NCBI GenBank assembly: GCA_963759375.1 | Contig: CAVWYY010000005.1 | Span: forward strand, 11,658 to 75,657 | Direction of reading: 5' to 3' | Length of the DNA stretch: 64,000 nucleotides | From: DASSUW01 sp963759375 | GTDB lineage: Bacteria; Actinomycetota; Thermoleophilia; Solirubrobacterales; Solirubrobacteraceae | Shown: piece by piece, positions 44,316 to 52,185 of the stretch | How positions within the stretch are numbered: position 1 is the stretch's first letter | How the letters are laid out: each line of letters starts with the position of its first letter | The notes under the pieces: generated by a model | Databases searched by the model: none | Seen by the model: only the letters and a program-made list of their open reading frames with translations | What the model was told of the DNA's origin: nothing | Translations under genes and position numbers: made by a program

Positions 44316-44992
44316 GCCGGCGTCACCGCGCTCGCCCGGTAGCGGCCGCTCGGCGCGTCGCCACCGACCAGCGCGAGCAGGCCCGGGACGCTCTCCTCGG
44401 GCAGCGGGCGGTCGGAGATGTCCTCGCCCGGGAACGCCTCCTGGTGCATCTGCGTGCGCATGTCGCCGGGGTCGACGACGTAGACGCGCAACGCGGGGTG
44501 CTCGGCGCCGAGGATGCGGGAGAGCTGCTCGAGCGCGGCCTTGGAGGACCCGTAGCCGCCCCAGCCCTCGTAGGGCTCAACGCCGGCGTCGGACGTGATG
44601 TTCAGGACGACGGCGCCCGGGCGCAGGCGCGGCAGCGCGGTCTGGAACAGCGCCAGCGGCGCGAGGACGTTGATGCGGTAGACGTGCTCGAGCGTGTCGA
44701 GCGGGTAGTCGGCGAGCGCCGGCTGTGGGCTCGGGCCGAGCACGCTCGCGTTGTTGACCAGCAGGTCGATGTGCGGTCCCGCGGCCTGCACGAGCGCCTG
44801 CCGGTGCGCCGGGTCCGACACGTCGCCGGCGATGGCGACGACCTCCGTGGTCTCCGCCAGCTCGGCGCGGGCGGCCTCGAGCGCCTCCGCCCCGCGGGCG
44901 TCGATGACCAGGCGCCACGAGCGGCGCGCGAGCTCGCGCGCCAGCGCCAGGCCGAGGCCGCGCGACGCGCCGGTGATCAGTGCCGTGTCCAT
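44312..44992 (-). CDS. Short-chain dehydrogenase/reductase
   Basis: This is a 226-residue NAD(P)-dependent oxidoreductase. The Rossmann motif is LITGASRGLGLALA, the NNASV motif LLVNNASVLGPSP, the catalytic Ser lies in VVLNITSDAG, and Tyr/Lys in GYGSSKAALEQLSRIL. The EHPALRVYVVDPGDMRT segment supports a classical SDR. Substrate unknown. It is the first gene of a probable operon with queA (4-bp overlap) and the fusion ORF. ATG 44992 is chosen because the fold starts there. Confidence 0.85.
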   Translation of the reverse strand: MDTALITGASRGLGLALARELARRSWRLVIDARGAEALEAARAELAETTEVVAIAGDVSDPAHRQALVQAAGPHIDLLVNNASVLGPSPQPALADYPLDTLEHVYRINVLAPLALFQTALPRLRPGAVVLNITSDAGVEPYEGWGGYGSSKAALEQLSRILGAEHPALRVYVVDPGDMRTQMHQEAFPGEDISDRPLPEESVPGLLALVGGDAPSGRYRASAVTPA

Positions 44993-45041
44993 GCCGACCA
45001 CGCTAGGCGCGCGGCGGCCGTTGCACCATTGGTCTTTGGTC

Positions 45042-45662
45042 CTAGGACCCCGGCTGGACGAGACCCTCACGGACCGCGTAGAGCGCCGCCTGGGTGCGGT
45101 CGGTGACGCCGAGCTTGGCCAGGATGCTGCTCACGTGGGCCTTGACTGTCTTCTCCGAGAGCGACAGCTCGCGGGCGATGATCTTGTTCGGCATCCCGCG
45201 GCCGATGAGCACCAGGACCTCGCGCTCGCGCGGCGTCAGCGGGTCCTCGGTCATCTCCTGCAGCAGCCGGGCGGCCACCTGCGGGTGCAGCAGCGCGCCG
45301 CCGCCGTGCACGGTGCGGATCGCCTCCACCAGCTCCTGCGGCTGGACGTCCTTGAGCAGGTAGCCCGCCGCGCCGGCGCGCACGGCGGGGAACAGCTTGT
45401 CGTCGTCGACGAAGCTCGAGAGCACGATCGCGCGCACCTGCGGCGCCTGATCGCGCAGCCGGCGGATCGCCTCGATGCCGTCGAGCTTCGGCATCACGAG
45501 GTCGATCAGCACGACGTCGGGCTCGTGCTCGAGCGCCGCGGCCAGCGCCGCCTCCCCGTCGCCGGCCTCACCGACCACCTCGATGTCCTCCTGCAGGTCG
45601 AGGAACGTGCGCAGCCCCTGGCGGACGACCGCGTGATCGTCGGCGATCAGGACGCGGATCAC
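45042..45662 (-). CDS. NarL/FixJ-family response regulator
   Basis: The 206-residue protein has a receiver domain (IRVLIADDHAVVRQGLRTFL, phosphoacceptor Asp in DVVLIDLVMPKLDGIEA, Thr/Ser position in IVLSSFVDDD, Lys in GYLLKDVQPQEL) and a LuxR-type HTH (LTPREREVLVLIGRGMPNKIIARELSLSEKTVKAHVSSILAKLGV). It should be phosphorylated by the adjoining kinase, whose stop overlaps its GTG start by 4 bp. The ORF is also open upstream, but that part shadows the kinase. Target genes are unknown; the SDR gene downstream is a candidate. Confidence 0.9.
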   Translation of the reverse strand: MIRVLIADDHAVVRQGLRTFLDLQEDIEVVGEAGDGEAALAAALEHEPDVVLIDLVMPKLDGIEAIRRLRDQAPQVRAIVLSSFVDDDKLFPAVRAGAAGYLLKDVQPQELVEAIRTVHGGGALLHPQVAARLLQEMTEDPLTPREREVLVLIGRGMPNKIIARELSLSEKTVKAHVSSILAKLGVTDRTQAALYAVREGLVQPGS

Positions 45663-46780
45663 CGGGGCACCTCGAGCGTGACCGTGGTGCCCTCGCCGGG
45701 CCGCGAGACGACGGCCAGCGTGCCGCCGAGCGCGCGGGCACGTTCCTCCATCGAGGTGAGCCCGAGGCGCCGCGAGCGCAGGCCCGGCGCCTCCGGGTCG
45801 AACCCGACGCCGTCGTCGGCCACGGTGACCGTCAGGCGTCCGTCGCGGCCCTGCAGGCGCAGCTCGACCCGCTCGGCGTCGGCGTGGCGCAGTGCGTTGG
45901 CGAGCGCCTCCTGGGCGATGCGCAGGACCTCGCCCTCGATCTCCGGCTCGGCCTTGGTCGCGCCGGTGATGCGCAGCTCGATGTCGCGCTCGTGCACGCG
46001 CTCGAGCATGGCGACCTCCTTGCGCAGCGTGGCGGCCAGGCCCTCCTCCTCGAGCGACGCCGGGCGCAGCTCGAAGATCAGCCCGCGCAGCTCCTCGAGC
46101 GCCTCCTGGGCGAGCTCGCCCAGGCGCGTCAGCTGGCCGGCGGCGGCGCCGGCATCGCGCTCGAGCAGCGTCGACGCGGACTCGGCGGTGAGGACAAGCG
46201 CGAACAGCTTCTGATTGACGGCGTCGTGCAGCTCGCGGGCCAGCCGGTTGCGCTCCTCGACGATGCTCAGCTCGCGGCTGCGTTCGAGCAGGCGGGCGTT
46301 CTCGATCGCCACGGCCGCGTGGGCCGCGAGCATCTCGATCAGCCGCTGGTCCTCGGCGCTGAACTCCTCGGCGCCCTCGCAGTCGGTGAGGTAGAAGGCG
46401 GCGATGATCTCGCCGCGCGCCACGATCGGCACGCCGAGGAACGAGCGCATCTGCGGGTGCGCGCGCGGCCACCAGCCGCGGAAGCGCGGATGTCCGCGGA
46501 TGTCGGTCGTGCGATAGGAGTCGGTCGACTCCAGCATCGCGCCGAGCAGACCGTGCGTCCGCGGCATCGGCCCCATCGCCGCGATCAGCTCGTCACTCAT
46601 CCCGTCGGTGATGAACTGCGCGAACGCGCCCTCGCCGTCGGGGATCCCCAGCGCGGCGTAGCGCGCCCCGGCCAGCTCGCGCGCCGCGCGGACCATCCGC
46701 CGCAGCACCGGGTCGACCTCGCGCTCGGCCGCGATGGCCAGCACGGCCTCGCTCATCGAGTCCAGCGCGTCGCGCTCCAT
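45659..46780 (-). CDS. GAF-domain sensor histidine kinase (HisKA_3 type)
   Basis: The 373-residue soluble kinase has an N-terminal GAF domain (residues about 15-165: GARYAALGIPDGEG, RSFLGVPIVARGEIIAAFYLTD, FSAEDQRLIEMLAAHAAVAIENARL). A HisKA_3 dimerisation helix follows with phospho-His in EERNRLARELHDAVNQKLF, then an HATPase_c domain (IAQEALANALRHADAERVEL, VADDGVGFDPEAPG, LGLTSMEERARALGGTL). No membrane segment is visible, so it senses a cytoplasmic or diffusible cue, perhaps redox or a ligand in GAF. It forms a two-component pair with the next gene. Confidence 0.88.
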   Translation of the reverse strand: MERDALDSMSEAVLAIAAEREVDPVLRRMVRAARELAGARYAALGIPDGEGAFAQFITDGMSDELIAAMGPMPRTHGLLGAMLESTDSYRTTDIRGHPRFRGWWPRAHPQMRSFLGVPIVARGEIIAAFYLTDCEGAEEFSAEDQRLIEMLAAHAAVAIENARLLERSRELSIVEERNRLARELHDAVNQKLFALVLTAESASTLLERDAGAAAGQLTRLGELAQEALEELRGLIFELRPASLEEEGLAATLRKEVAMLERVHERDIELRITGATKAEPEIEGEVLRIAQEALANALRHADAERVELRLQGRDGRLTVTVADDGVGFDPEAPGLRSRRLGLTSMEERARALGGTLAVVSRPGEGTTVTLEVPR

Positions 46781-46794
46781 GAGCTCCACGCTAG

Positions 46795-46940
46795 CCTGTG
46801 GGGAGTCGAAGGGAAGTATCCCGACGGCGAGCGTCGTCAACACGGTCGAGTGGCTTTGCCACCGAGCCCGGCGCTCGCGGCCCATTTGCGGGCGGAGAAA
46901 CCTTCGCGAGTTGCGTACCCAACCCGCGAAGGAGCTCGTG
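46795..46940 (+). promoter_or_regulatory. Candidate yybP-ykoY (Mn2+) riboswitch leader of terC
   Basis: The 146-bp leader upstream of a TerC-family gene contains GGGGAGTCG, a small GACG/CGTC hairpin, and the hallmark GTCAACA at 46836-46842. It then has a GGC/GCC-type hairpin, CCCGGC..GCGG pairing and a GAGAAACCTT block near the end, in the order seen in yybP-ykoY manganese sensors, which often precede terC/alx genes. The 3' part holds CCTTCGCG (46901-46908), which can pair with CGCGAAGG (46925-46932) over the ribosome binding site, giving a translation switch. Family match is by eye only. Confidence 0.5.
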
Positions 46941-46943
46941 CCC

Positions 46944-47852
46944 GTGCCGTCATCCTGGATCGCCCTGATCGCCGCCATCGCCGTCCTGCTGGCGATCGAC
47001 CTGCTCGTCGTCCGCGGACGCGAGATGACCCTGCGCGCCGCCGCGATCCAGAGCGTCGTTTGGGTCGGGATCTCGCTGGCGTTCTTCGGCGTGCTGCTGG
47101 CGTTCGGGAGCGGCGACGACGCCGGCTCGTTCCTGGCCGGCTACCTCGTCGAGAAGAGCCTGTCGCTCGACAACGTCTTCGTCTTCCTGCTCGTGTTCAC
47201 CGCGTTCGGCGTGCCGGTGGCCGAGCGGCACAAGCTGCTCACGTACGGCATCGTCGGCGCGCTCGTCATGCGCGCGCTGTTCATCGTGGTCGGCGCCGCG
47301 ATCCTGCACGAGTTCGGCTGGGTGAGCTTCATCTTCGCCGCGCTGCTGGGCTGGACCGCGTGGCGGATGTTCAAGCACCGCCACGACCACGACGGCGAGG
47401 ACGAGCTGGTCCGCAAGATCCGGCGGCGGCTCCCGTCGGCCGGCCTCGCGGCGCTCGTCGCGATCGCGATCGTCGACGTGATCTTCGCGATCGACTCGGT
47501 GCCGGCGATCCTCGCGATCACCGACGACACGTTCATAGTGTTCGCCGCCAACGCGTTCGCGCTGCTCGGCCTACGGCCACTGTTCTTCCTGGTCGCCGAC
47601 CTCGTGGACCGGCTCTACTACCTCAAGACCGCCCTCGCCGCCCTGCTCGGCTTCATCGCGATCAAGATGACGCTCGGCGAGATCGTCGGCAAGATCGGGC
47701 CGGAGATCAGCCTCCCGATCATCGCCGCCATCCTCGGCACCGGGACGATCGCGTCCCTGGTGCGGGAGCGCCGCTACAGTCGGCGCGAGTGGTCGCCGCG
47801 ATCGTCGACATCCCACCCGACGCCGGCTACGCGCTCGTCTTCGCCCTCATAG
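46944..47852 (+). CDS. TerC-family integral membrane protein
   Basis: TerC-family proteins (such as Alx) are membrane proteins linked to metal export, chiefly manganese, and to metalation of secreted enzymes. The roughly 302-residue protein has eight or so hydrophobic segments and two repeated acidic motifs, YLVEKSLSLDNVFVFLLVFT and VDVIFAIDSVPAILAIT, that carry the conserved Asp/Asn residues. It also has GVPVAERHKLLTYGIVGALVMR and YYLKTALAALLGFIAIKM. AAGGAG is about 9 bp before GTG 46944; GTG 46938 is too close to it. The C-terminal tail is unusually long because the frame continues 64 bp into dedA. Confidence 0.85.
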   Translation: MPSSWIALIAAIAVLLAIDLLVVRGREMTLRAAAIQSVVWVGISLAFFGVLLAFGSGDDAGSFLAGYLVEKSLSLDNVFVFLLVFTAFGVPVAERHKLLTYGIVGALVMRALFIVVGAAILHEFGWVSFIFAALLGWTAWRMFKHRHDHDGEDELVRKIRRRLPSAGLAALVAIAIVDVIFAIDSVPAILAITDDTFIVFAANAFALLGLRPLFFLVADLVDRLYYLKTALAALLGFIAIKMTLGEIVGKIGPEISLPIIAAILGTGTIASLVRERRYSRREWSPRSSTSHPTPATRSSSPS

Positions 47853-48379
47853 CGATCGAGACGATGGGCATCCCGGTGCCCGGCGAGACCGCGCTGATCG
47901 GCGCGGCGCTGCTGGCGCACGACGGGCGGATGGACATCGTCCCGCTGATCGCGCTCGCCGCGACGGCGGCGATCCTCGGCGACAACGTCGGCTTCGCGAT
48001 CGGCCGCAAGGTCGGGCGCCGCGTGTTCGAGGCGCCCGGCCCGTTCCACCCCCAGCGGCTCTCTGCGCTGGCGATGGGCGAGCCGTTCTTCGCCCGGCAC
48101 GGTCCCAAGGCGGTGTTCCTCGGCCGCTGGGTGGCCGGCCTGCGGATCGCCTCCGCGTGGCTGGCGGGGATGAACCACATGGCCTGGCCGCGGTTCCTGT
48201 TCTGGAACGCGCTGGGCGGCATCTGCTGGGCCGTGAGCATCGGGCTCGGCGTCTACATCGTCGGCCACGTGTTCGAGCAGGTCCTCGGCGTGGGCGGTGT
48301 GGTCGCCGCGGGCGTGGTCGGCGGCGGCCTCGTCGGCCTGTTCATCTGGCGCCAGACGCGCGAGCGGCGCGTCAGCTGA
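47789..48379 (+). CDS. DedA-family membrane protein
   Basis: DedA proteins have four to six membrane segments and are linked to lipid carrier recycling and membrane homeostasis. The 196-residue protein shows the diagnostic IETMGIPVPGETALIGAALLA, ILGDNVGFAIGRKVGRRV, FFARHGPKAVFLGRWVAGLRIASAWLAGMNHM and FLFWNALGGICWAVSIGLGVYIVG. GTG 47789 overlaps the end of terC, so the two are probably co-transcribed. It is convergent with the nickel permease gene and overlaps it by 8 bp. Confidence 0.87.
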   Translation: MVAAIVDIPPDAGYALVFALIAIETMGIPVPGETALIGAALLAHDGRMDIVPLIALAATAAILGDNVGFAIGRKVGRRVFEAPGPFHPQRLSALAMGEPFFARHGPKAVFLGRWVAGLRIASAWLAGMNHMAWPRFLFWNALGGICWAVSIGLGVYIVGHVFEQVLGVGGVVAAGVVGGGLVGLFIWRQTRERRVS

Positions 48380-49004
48380 GCCCGACGTACCAGAGCCCGA
48401 ACAGCACGCCGAACACGCCCATCGCCGGCATCAGCACGACGCGGTAGACGGGCATCACGGCCGGGCGCGTGAGCGCCCACGCGAACGCGCTCGTGCACGC
48501 GGCCATCGACACGACGGACATCGGCGCGAACACGGCGAGCGCCGCCGCCGCCTCGGCGCGGCCGGGCAGCGCGGCGATCAGCAGCACGACGACGGCGCCG
48601 GTGCCCGCCAGCCCGTGCAGCATCCCGATGCCGAGCGCCTGGCGGCGCGTGCGCAGCTTGTGCGTGTGCGCCGGGTGCCGCCAGCGGTAGATCACCCGCA
48701 CGGCGAGCAGCAGGATCACGATTCCGACTGCCGTCTCGGCGCCGCGCTCGAGCCAGCCGGGCAGGTCGCCCTTGAGCGCGATCAGCGGCAGCCCGACCGC
48801 GAGCAGCGTGCCCGCGTGCCCGAGTCCCCACCACGCGCCGAGCGTCCGTGCGCCGCGCACGTCCCCGTCGTCGGCCGCGACCAGCGACGTGACGGCGACG
48901 AGGTGGTCCGGGTCGGTCGCGTGGCGCAGCCCGAGCAGGAACGCCCCCGCCAGCGCGACGAGCAGCGGCGCCCCTTCGATCAGCTCGGTGAGCCAGTGGT
49001 CCAC
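48372..49004 (-). CDS. NicO/UreH-type nickel (cobalt) permease
   Basis: The 210-residue membrane protein has about six segments. It carries the metal motif GLRHATDPDHLVAVTSLVA (HxxxxDH, as in nickel/cobalt permeases), WWGLGHAGTLLAVGLPLI and LGIGMLHGLAGTGAVVVLL. Nickel uptake is the natural role because it is the last gene of the [NiFe] hydrogenase operon, directly after a Fur-family gene with no spacer. The His/Asp motifs support transport; the exact metal is inferred from context. Start GTG 49004. Confidence 0.8.
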   Translation of the reverse strand: MDHWLTELIEGAPLLVALAGAFLLGLRHATDPDHLVAVTSLVAADDGDVRGARTLGAWWGLGHAGTLLAVGLPLIALKGDLPGWLERGAETAVGIVILLLAVRVIYRWRHPAHTHKLRTRRQALGIGMLHGLAGTGAVVVLLIAALPGRAEAAAALAVFAPMSVVSMAACTSAFAWALTRPAVMPVYRVVLMPAMGVFGVLFGLWYVGLS

Positions 49005-49451
49005 CTAGACGTCCTCGTCCGCGCAGTCCGGGCACAGCCCGGCGATCGGGAAGTGGGTGAAGCGGGCCTCGTAGCCGAAGTCCTTGCGGATGCGGTCGCG
49101 CACGGCGTCGAGCCGCTCGGGCTCGAGGGCCATCACGGCGCCGCACGCGTCGCACAGCAGGTACTCGTAGCGGCCGGCCGACGCCCGGGTGTAGAGGCCG
49201 GGTCCGTGGCCGAGGTGGAAGTGGCGGACGAGACCGATCTGCTCGAGCGTCTCGAGGTTCCGGTAGACCGAGGCGACGTCGAGGTCGCCCGCGATGCGGT
49301 CGGCGGTCAGCGGCTCGTCGGTCGCGTACAGCGCCTCGAGCACGAGCCGCCGGGCGGTCGACAGGCGGAGCCCGCGCGAGCGCACGACGGCTGCTGCGGA
49401 CTCGATGTCCGGGGCCTCGACGAGCGGGACGGCGCTGTGCGGACGGGTCAT
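49005..49451 (-). CDS. Fur-family metal-responsive regulator
   Basis: The 148-residue regulator has the Fur winged-helix (GLRLSTARRLVLEALYATDEPLTADRIAGDL, DVASVYRNLETLEQIGLVRHFHLG). Its dimerisation domain carries the structural zinc site CDAC and CPDC, as in Fur/Zur/Nur. A regulatory site is partly visible (HFHLGHGPGLY). Its position between hypF and a nickel permease suggests a nickel (Nur-like) or iron sensor controlling the hydrogenase operon, but the metal is not proven. A dyad sits directly at its start codon. ATG 49451. Confidence 0.87.
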   Translation of the reverse strand: MTRPHSAVPLVEAPDIESAAAVVRSRGLRLSTARRLVLEALYATDEPLTADRIAGDLDVASVYRNLETLEQIGLVRHFHLGHGPGLYTRASAGRYEYLLCDACGAVMALEPERLDAVRDRIRKDFGYEARFTHFPIAGLCPDCADEDV

Positions 49452-49476
49452 CGCAATTGCGAACGCTTGCAGTTGC
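49451..49476. promoter_or_regulatory. Candidate Fur-family operator between hypF and fur
   Basis: TCGCAATTGCGA (49451-49462) is a perfect 12-bp palindrome whose first base is the A of the fur start codon (minus strand). TTGC recurs at 49468-49471 and 49474-49477, giving several TTGC units like those in Nur/Zur boxes. It lies in the only 29-bp gap near the operon's 3' end. It may allow separate, autoregulated expression of fur and nicO. Confidence 0.45.
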
Positions 49477-49480
49477 GACA

Positions 49481-51763
49481 CTACTCTCCGAAGCGCGCGG
49501 CGGCAATGGCCGCCTGCCCGAAGCTGACGCCGCCGTCGTTCGGCGGCAGCCGCTCGGGCACGAGGACGCGCAGGCCGGCCTTCTCCAGGGCGGCCGACGT
49601 GCGCTCGAGCAGCCGCCGGTTCTGGAACGCGCCGCCCGACAGGACCACGATCTCCAGCCCCCGGTCGGCGGCGAGCTGGGCGCACTCGGCGGCCGTCGCG
49701 TCGGCCAGCGCGTGGTGGAAGCGCGCGGCGATCGTGCCCGTCGCGAGGCCGCGCGAGACGTCGCGGTCGATCGCCAGGATCGTCTCGCGGGCGTCGAGCA
49801 CGCCGGCGACGGCGCGCAGCGGGTACGCGCCGCGCTCGGACGAGTCGCACGCCGCCTCGAGCTCCATCGCCGCCTGGCCTTCGTAGCTGACCTCGAGGCG
49901 CAGCCCGCACAGCGCGGCGACCGCGTCGAACAGCCGCCCGACCGATGTCGTCACCGGCGACGCCGTGCCGGTCTCGGCCATGCGCGTCACGGCCCGCCAG
50001 CGCTCCTCGTCGACGCCGCGCAGCGGCCGCGGGTCGCCGCCGGCGGCCACCCGCCACGAGCAGGCCATGCGCCACGGCTCGCGTGCCGCCTTGTCGCCGC
50101 CCGGCAGCGCCGCCGGCCACAGGTGCCCCGCTCGCTCGAAGCCGCGCAGATCGCCGACCAGGATCTCGCCACCCCACACCGTGCCGTCGTTGCCGAGGCC
50201 CGCGCCGTCGAAGATCGCGCCGACCGCCGGGCCGGTCTCGCCGTGCTCGGCCAGGCACGCGGCGAGGTGCGCGTGGTGGTGCTGGACGGCGACGTGCTGG
50301 ACGCCCTCGCGGGCGAGCGCGTAGGTCGTCGACAGGTAGTCGGGATGGAGGTCGTGGACGACGATCTCGGGGGCGACCGCGAACAGCCGCTCGAAGTGCG
50401 CGACGCCCTCCTGGAACGAGCCGAGCGTCTCGACGTTCTTGAGGTCGCCGATGTGGTGCGAGACCCAGGCGCGCCGCCCGCGCGCCACGCAGAACGTGCT
50501 CTTGAGCTCGGCCCCGCAGGCCAGCACGTGCCGCGGCGCGGCCGTCGGCAGCGCGAGCATGCTCGGGACCGCGCCGCGCGAGCGCCGCATCGGTAGCGGC
50601 CGCCCGCGCGCGACCCGCAGCACCGAGTCGTCGGTCCGCGTCTCGATCGGGCGGTCGTGGAGCAGGAACGCGTCGGCGATGTCCCACAGCCGCGCCAGCG
50701 CGTCGTCGTCGGTGTAGGCGATCGGCTCGTCGGACACGTTGCCGCTGGTCATCACCAGCGGCTCCCCGACGTCGGCGAGCAGCAGGTGGTGCAGCGGGCT
50801 GTACGGGAGCATCACCCCGAGCTCCGCCGAGCGCGGGGCGACGGCTGCCGCCACCCGCGCACCGGGCCGCCGCGGGGCGAGCACGATCGGGCGGTCGCGC
50901 CCGCGCAGCATCGCCGCCTCGACCGGCCCGAGCCGCACGAGCTCGTTCGCCGCCTGGACGTCGCGGGCCATCAGCGCGAACGGCTTCTCCTCGCGGTGCT
51001 TGCGCGCCCGCAGCTCCGCCACCGCCCGCTCGTCACCGGCCAGGCACGCCAGGTGAAACCCTCCGATGCCCTTCACCGCGACGATGCCACCGGTCTGCAA
51101 CACCGCCACCGCTCGCGTAAGGGGGTCTGACCCCCCTTGGTCGGCGGAACCCTCGTTTCCCCTGGAAACCCGCGTAAGGGGGTCTGACCCCCTTAGGTGT
51201 GGGCCGCAGTCCGGGCACGCGTTCGGCTGGGCGTGGAAGCGGCGGTCGGAAGGGTCGTCGTACTCGGCCTGGCAGCGCGCGCACATCGTGAAGCCGGCCA
51301 TCGTCGTGAGCGGACGGTCGTATGGGACGCCGCGCACGATCGTGAAGCGCGGGCCGCAGTCCGTGCAGTTGATGAACGGGTAGCGGTAGCGGCGGTCGGC
51401 CGGGTCGAACAGCTCGCGCAGGCACGCCGGGCAGGTGGCGGTGTCAGGCGAGATCTGCGCGTCGGGCCGGCCGGCGGACGCGCTCTCGGCGATCGCGAAG
51501 CCCGCATCACCGCACGCCGGCACGACCTCGGTGGCGGCGATCTCGACCGTCGCCAGCGGCGGCGCGTCGGACACCAGCCGGGCGAGCAGCGCCTCGAGCG
51601 CCGCCGGGTCGCCCTCCGCCTCGATCACCGCGCCCCGCGCGTCGTTGAGCACGAACCCCGCCAGGCCCAGCTCGCCCGCCAGCCGGTGCACGAACGGCCG
51701 GAAGCCGACGCCCTGGACGACGCCCTCGACCCGCACGCGCACGCGCTGGATCGACGCGGTCAT
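49481..51763 (-). CDS. hypF: Carbamoyltransferase HypF (hydrogenase maturation)
   Basis: HypF makes the cyanide ligand precursor for [NiFe] centres by transferring a carbamoyl group to HypE. The 760-residue protein has an N-terminal acylphosphatase domain (VEGVVQGVGFRPFVHRLAGEL) and two zinc-finger-like motifs (CPACLRELFDP.., CTDCGPRFTI, CARCQAEY, CPDCGPHL). A YrdC-like domain follows (AVKGIGGFHLACLAGD, KPFALMARD), then a Kae1-like ATPase domain (VQHHHAHLAACLAEHG, GAIFDGAGLGNDGTVWGGEI). The linker after the second zinc motif is extended by a translated palindromic repeat, GSDPLTR twice, described separately. ATG 51763 overlaps the upstream gene by 4 bp. Confidence 0.93.
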   Translation of the reverse strand: MTASIQRVRVRVEGVVQGVGFRPFVHRLAGELGLAGFVLNDARGAVIEAEGDPAALEALLARLVSDAPPLATVEIAATEVVPACGDAGFAIAESASAGRPDAQISPDTATCPACLRELFDPADRRYRYPFINCTDCGPRFTIVRGVPYDRPLTTMAGFTMCARCQAEYDDPSDRRFHAQPNACPDCGPHLRGSDPLTRVSRGNEGSADQGGSDPLTRAVAVLQTGGIVAVKGIGGFHLACLAGDERAVAELRARKHREEKPFALMARDVQAANELVRLGPVEAAMLRGRDRPIVLAPRRPGARVAAAVAPRSAELGVMLPYSPLHHLLLADVGEPLVMTSGNVSDEPIAYTDDDALARLWDIADAFLLHDRPIETRTDDSVLRVARGRPLPMRRSRGAVPSMLALPTAAPRHVLACGAELKSTFCVARGRRAWVSHHIGDLKNVETLGSFQEGVAHFERLFAVAPEIVVHDLHPDYLSTTYALAREGVQHVAVQHHHAHLAACLAEHGETGPAVGAIFDGAGLGNDGTVWGGEILVGDLRGFERAGHLWPAALPGGDKAAREPWRMACSWRVAAGGDPRPLRGVDEERWRAVTRMAETGTASPVTTSVGRLFDAVAALCGLRLEVSYEGQAAMELEAACDSSERGAYPLRAVAGVLDARETILAIDRDVSRGLATGTIAARFHHALADATAAECAQLAADRGLEIVVLSGGAFQNRRLLERTSAALEKAGLRVLVPERLPPNDGGVSFGQAAIAAARFGE
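51114..51197. repeat. Pair of palindromic repeats inside hypF
   Basis: Two copies of AAGGGGGTCTGACCCCC occur 57 bp apart (about 51118-51134 and 51175-51191), each a near-perfect hairpin preceded by GCGT. Between them lies a shorter dyad, TTTCC-CCT-GGAAA. On the coding strand each copy gives GSDPLTR, and the spacing of 19 codons keeps frame. This resembles protein-invading palindromic elements that tolerate insertion in surface loops. Confidence 0.7.
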
Positions 51764-52185
51764 TCCCGCGGACGCGCCCGCAGCTCCGACAGCACGAGCC
51801 CGAACAGCACGTGGTCGGCGATGAACACGGTCCGCTCACGGCCCTTCGGCCAGCCCCGCTCAGTGAGCCCGAGGGCGGGCGCCACGACGGCGTCGAACCC
51901 GGCCCACATCGCGACGCCGAAGAGCGGCCCGGCCCACAGCTTCAGCCGGATCCGCTCGGGCAGCAGGCCGAAGGCCAGCCCGAACGCCGCGCCCATCGCC
52001 CAGTGCGCGAGCTCGACGAAGACGCGGCGGCGCCGGCGCGGGACCTTCTTGACGAGGCCGCGAGCCCGCTTGCGCGTCAGCCGGCTCGGCGGGTCCTCGC
52101 GGATCAGCCCCGCATGCAGCGCGAACACGCGCACGCCGGTCATGGCCATCGCGCCGACGATGCCGCGGAACATGGCGTGGATCAT
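51760..52185 (-). CDS. YagU-like (DUF1440) membrane protein
   Basis: The 141-residue protein has three or four hydrophobic stretches (FRGIVGAMAMTGVRVFA, ELAHWAMGAAFGLAFGLL, LWAGPLFGVAMWAGFDAVVAPALGL, FIADHVLFGLVLSEL) and a basic loop (RKRARGLVKKVPRRRRR). The GAAFGLxxGLL / GxxxWxxxDxVxxPALGLT / HxxxGLVL pattern resembles YagU/DUF1440 proteins. It is unusual inside a hyp operon, but overlaps hypF and the SIS gene by 4 bp each, so it is co-expressed. Role unknown; the family name is moderately sure. Confidence 0.6.
   Translation of the reverse strand: MIHAMFRGIVGAMAMTGVRVFALHAGLIREDPPSRLTRKRARGLVKKVPRRRRRVFVELAHWAMGAAFGLAFGLLPERIRLKLWAGPLFGVAMWAGFDAVVAPALGLTERGWPKGRERTVFIADHVLFGLVLSELRARPRE

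Noticed and set aside
44312..44992. Queuosine pathway operon including the SDR gene
   Set aside because: The SDR has no similarity to QueF, QueG or Tgt; only queA itself belongs to that pathway here.
51114..51197. CRISPR array or terminator pair
   Set aside because: Only two hairpin units, inside a coding frame that they do not interrupt, with no cas genes and no third repeat.
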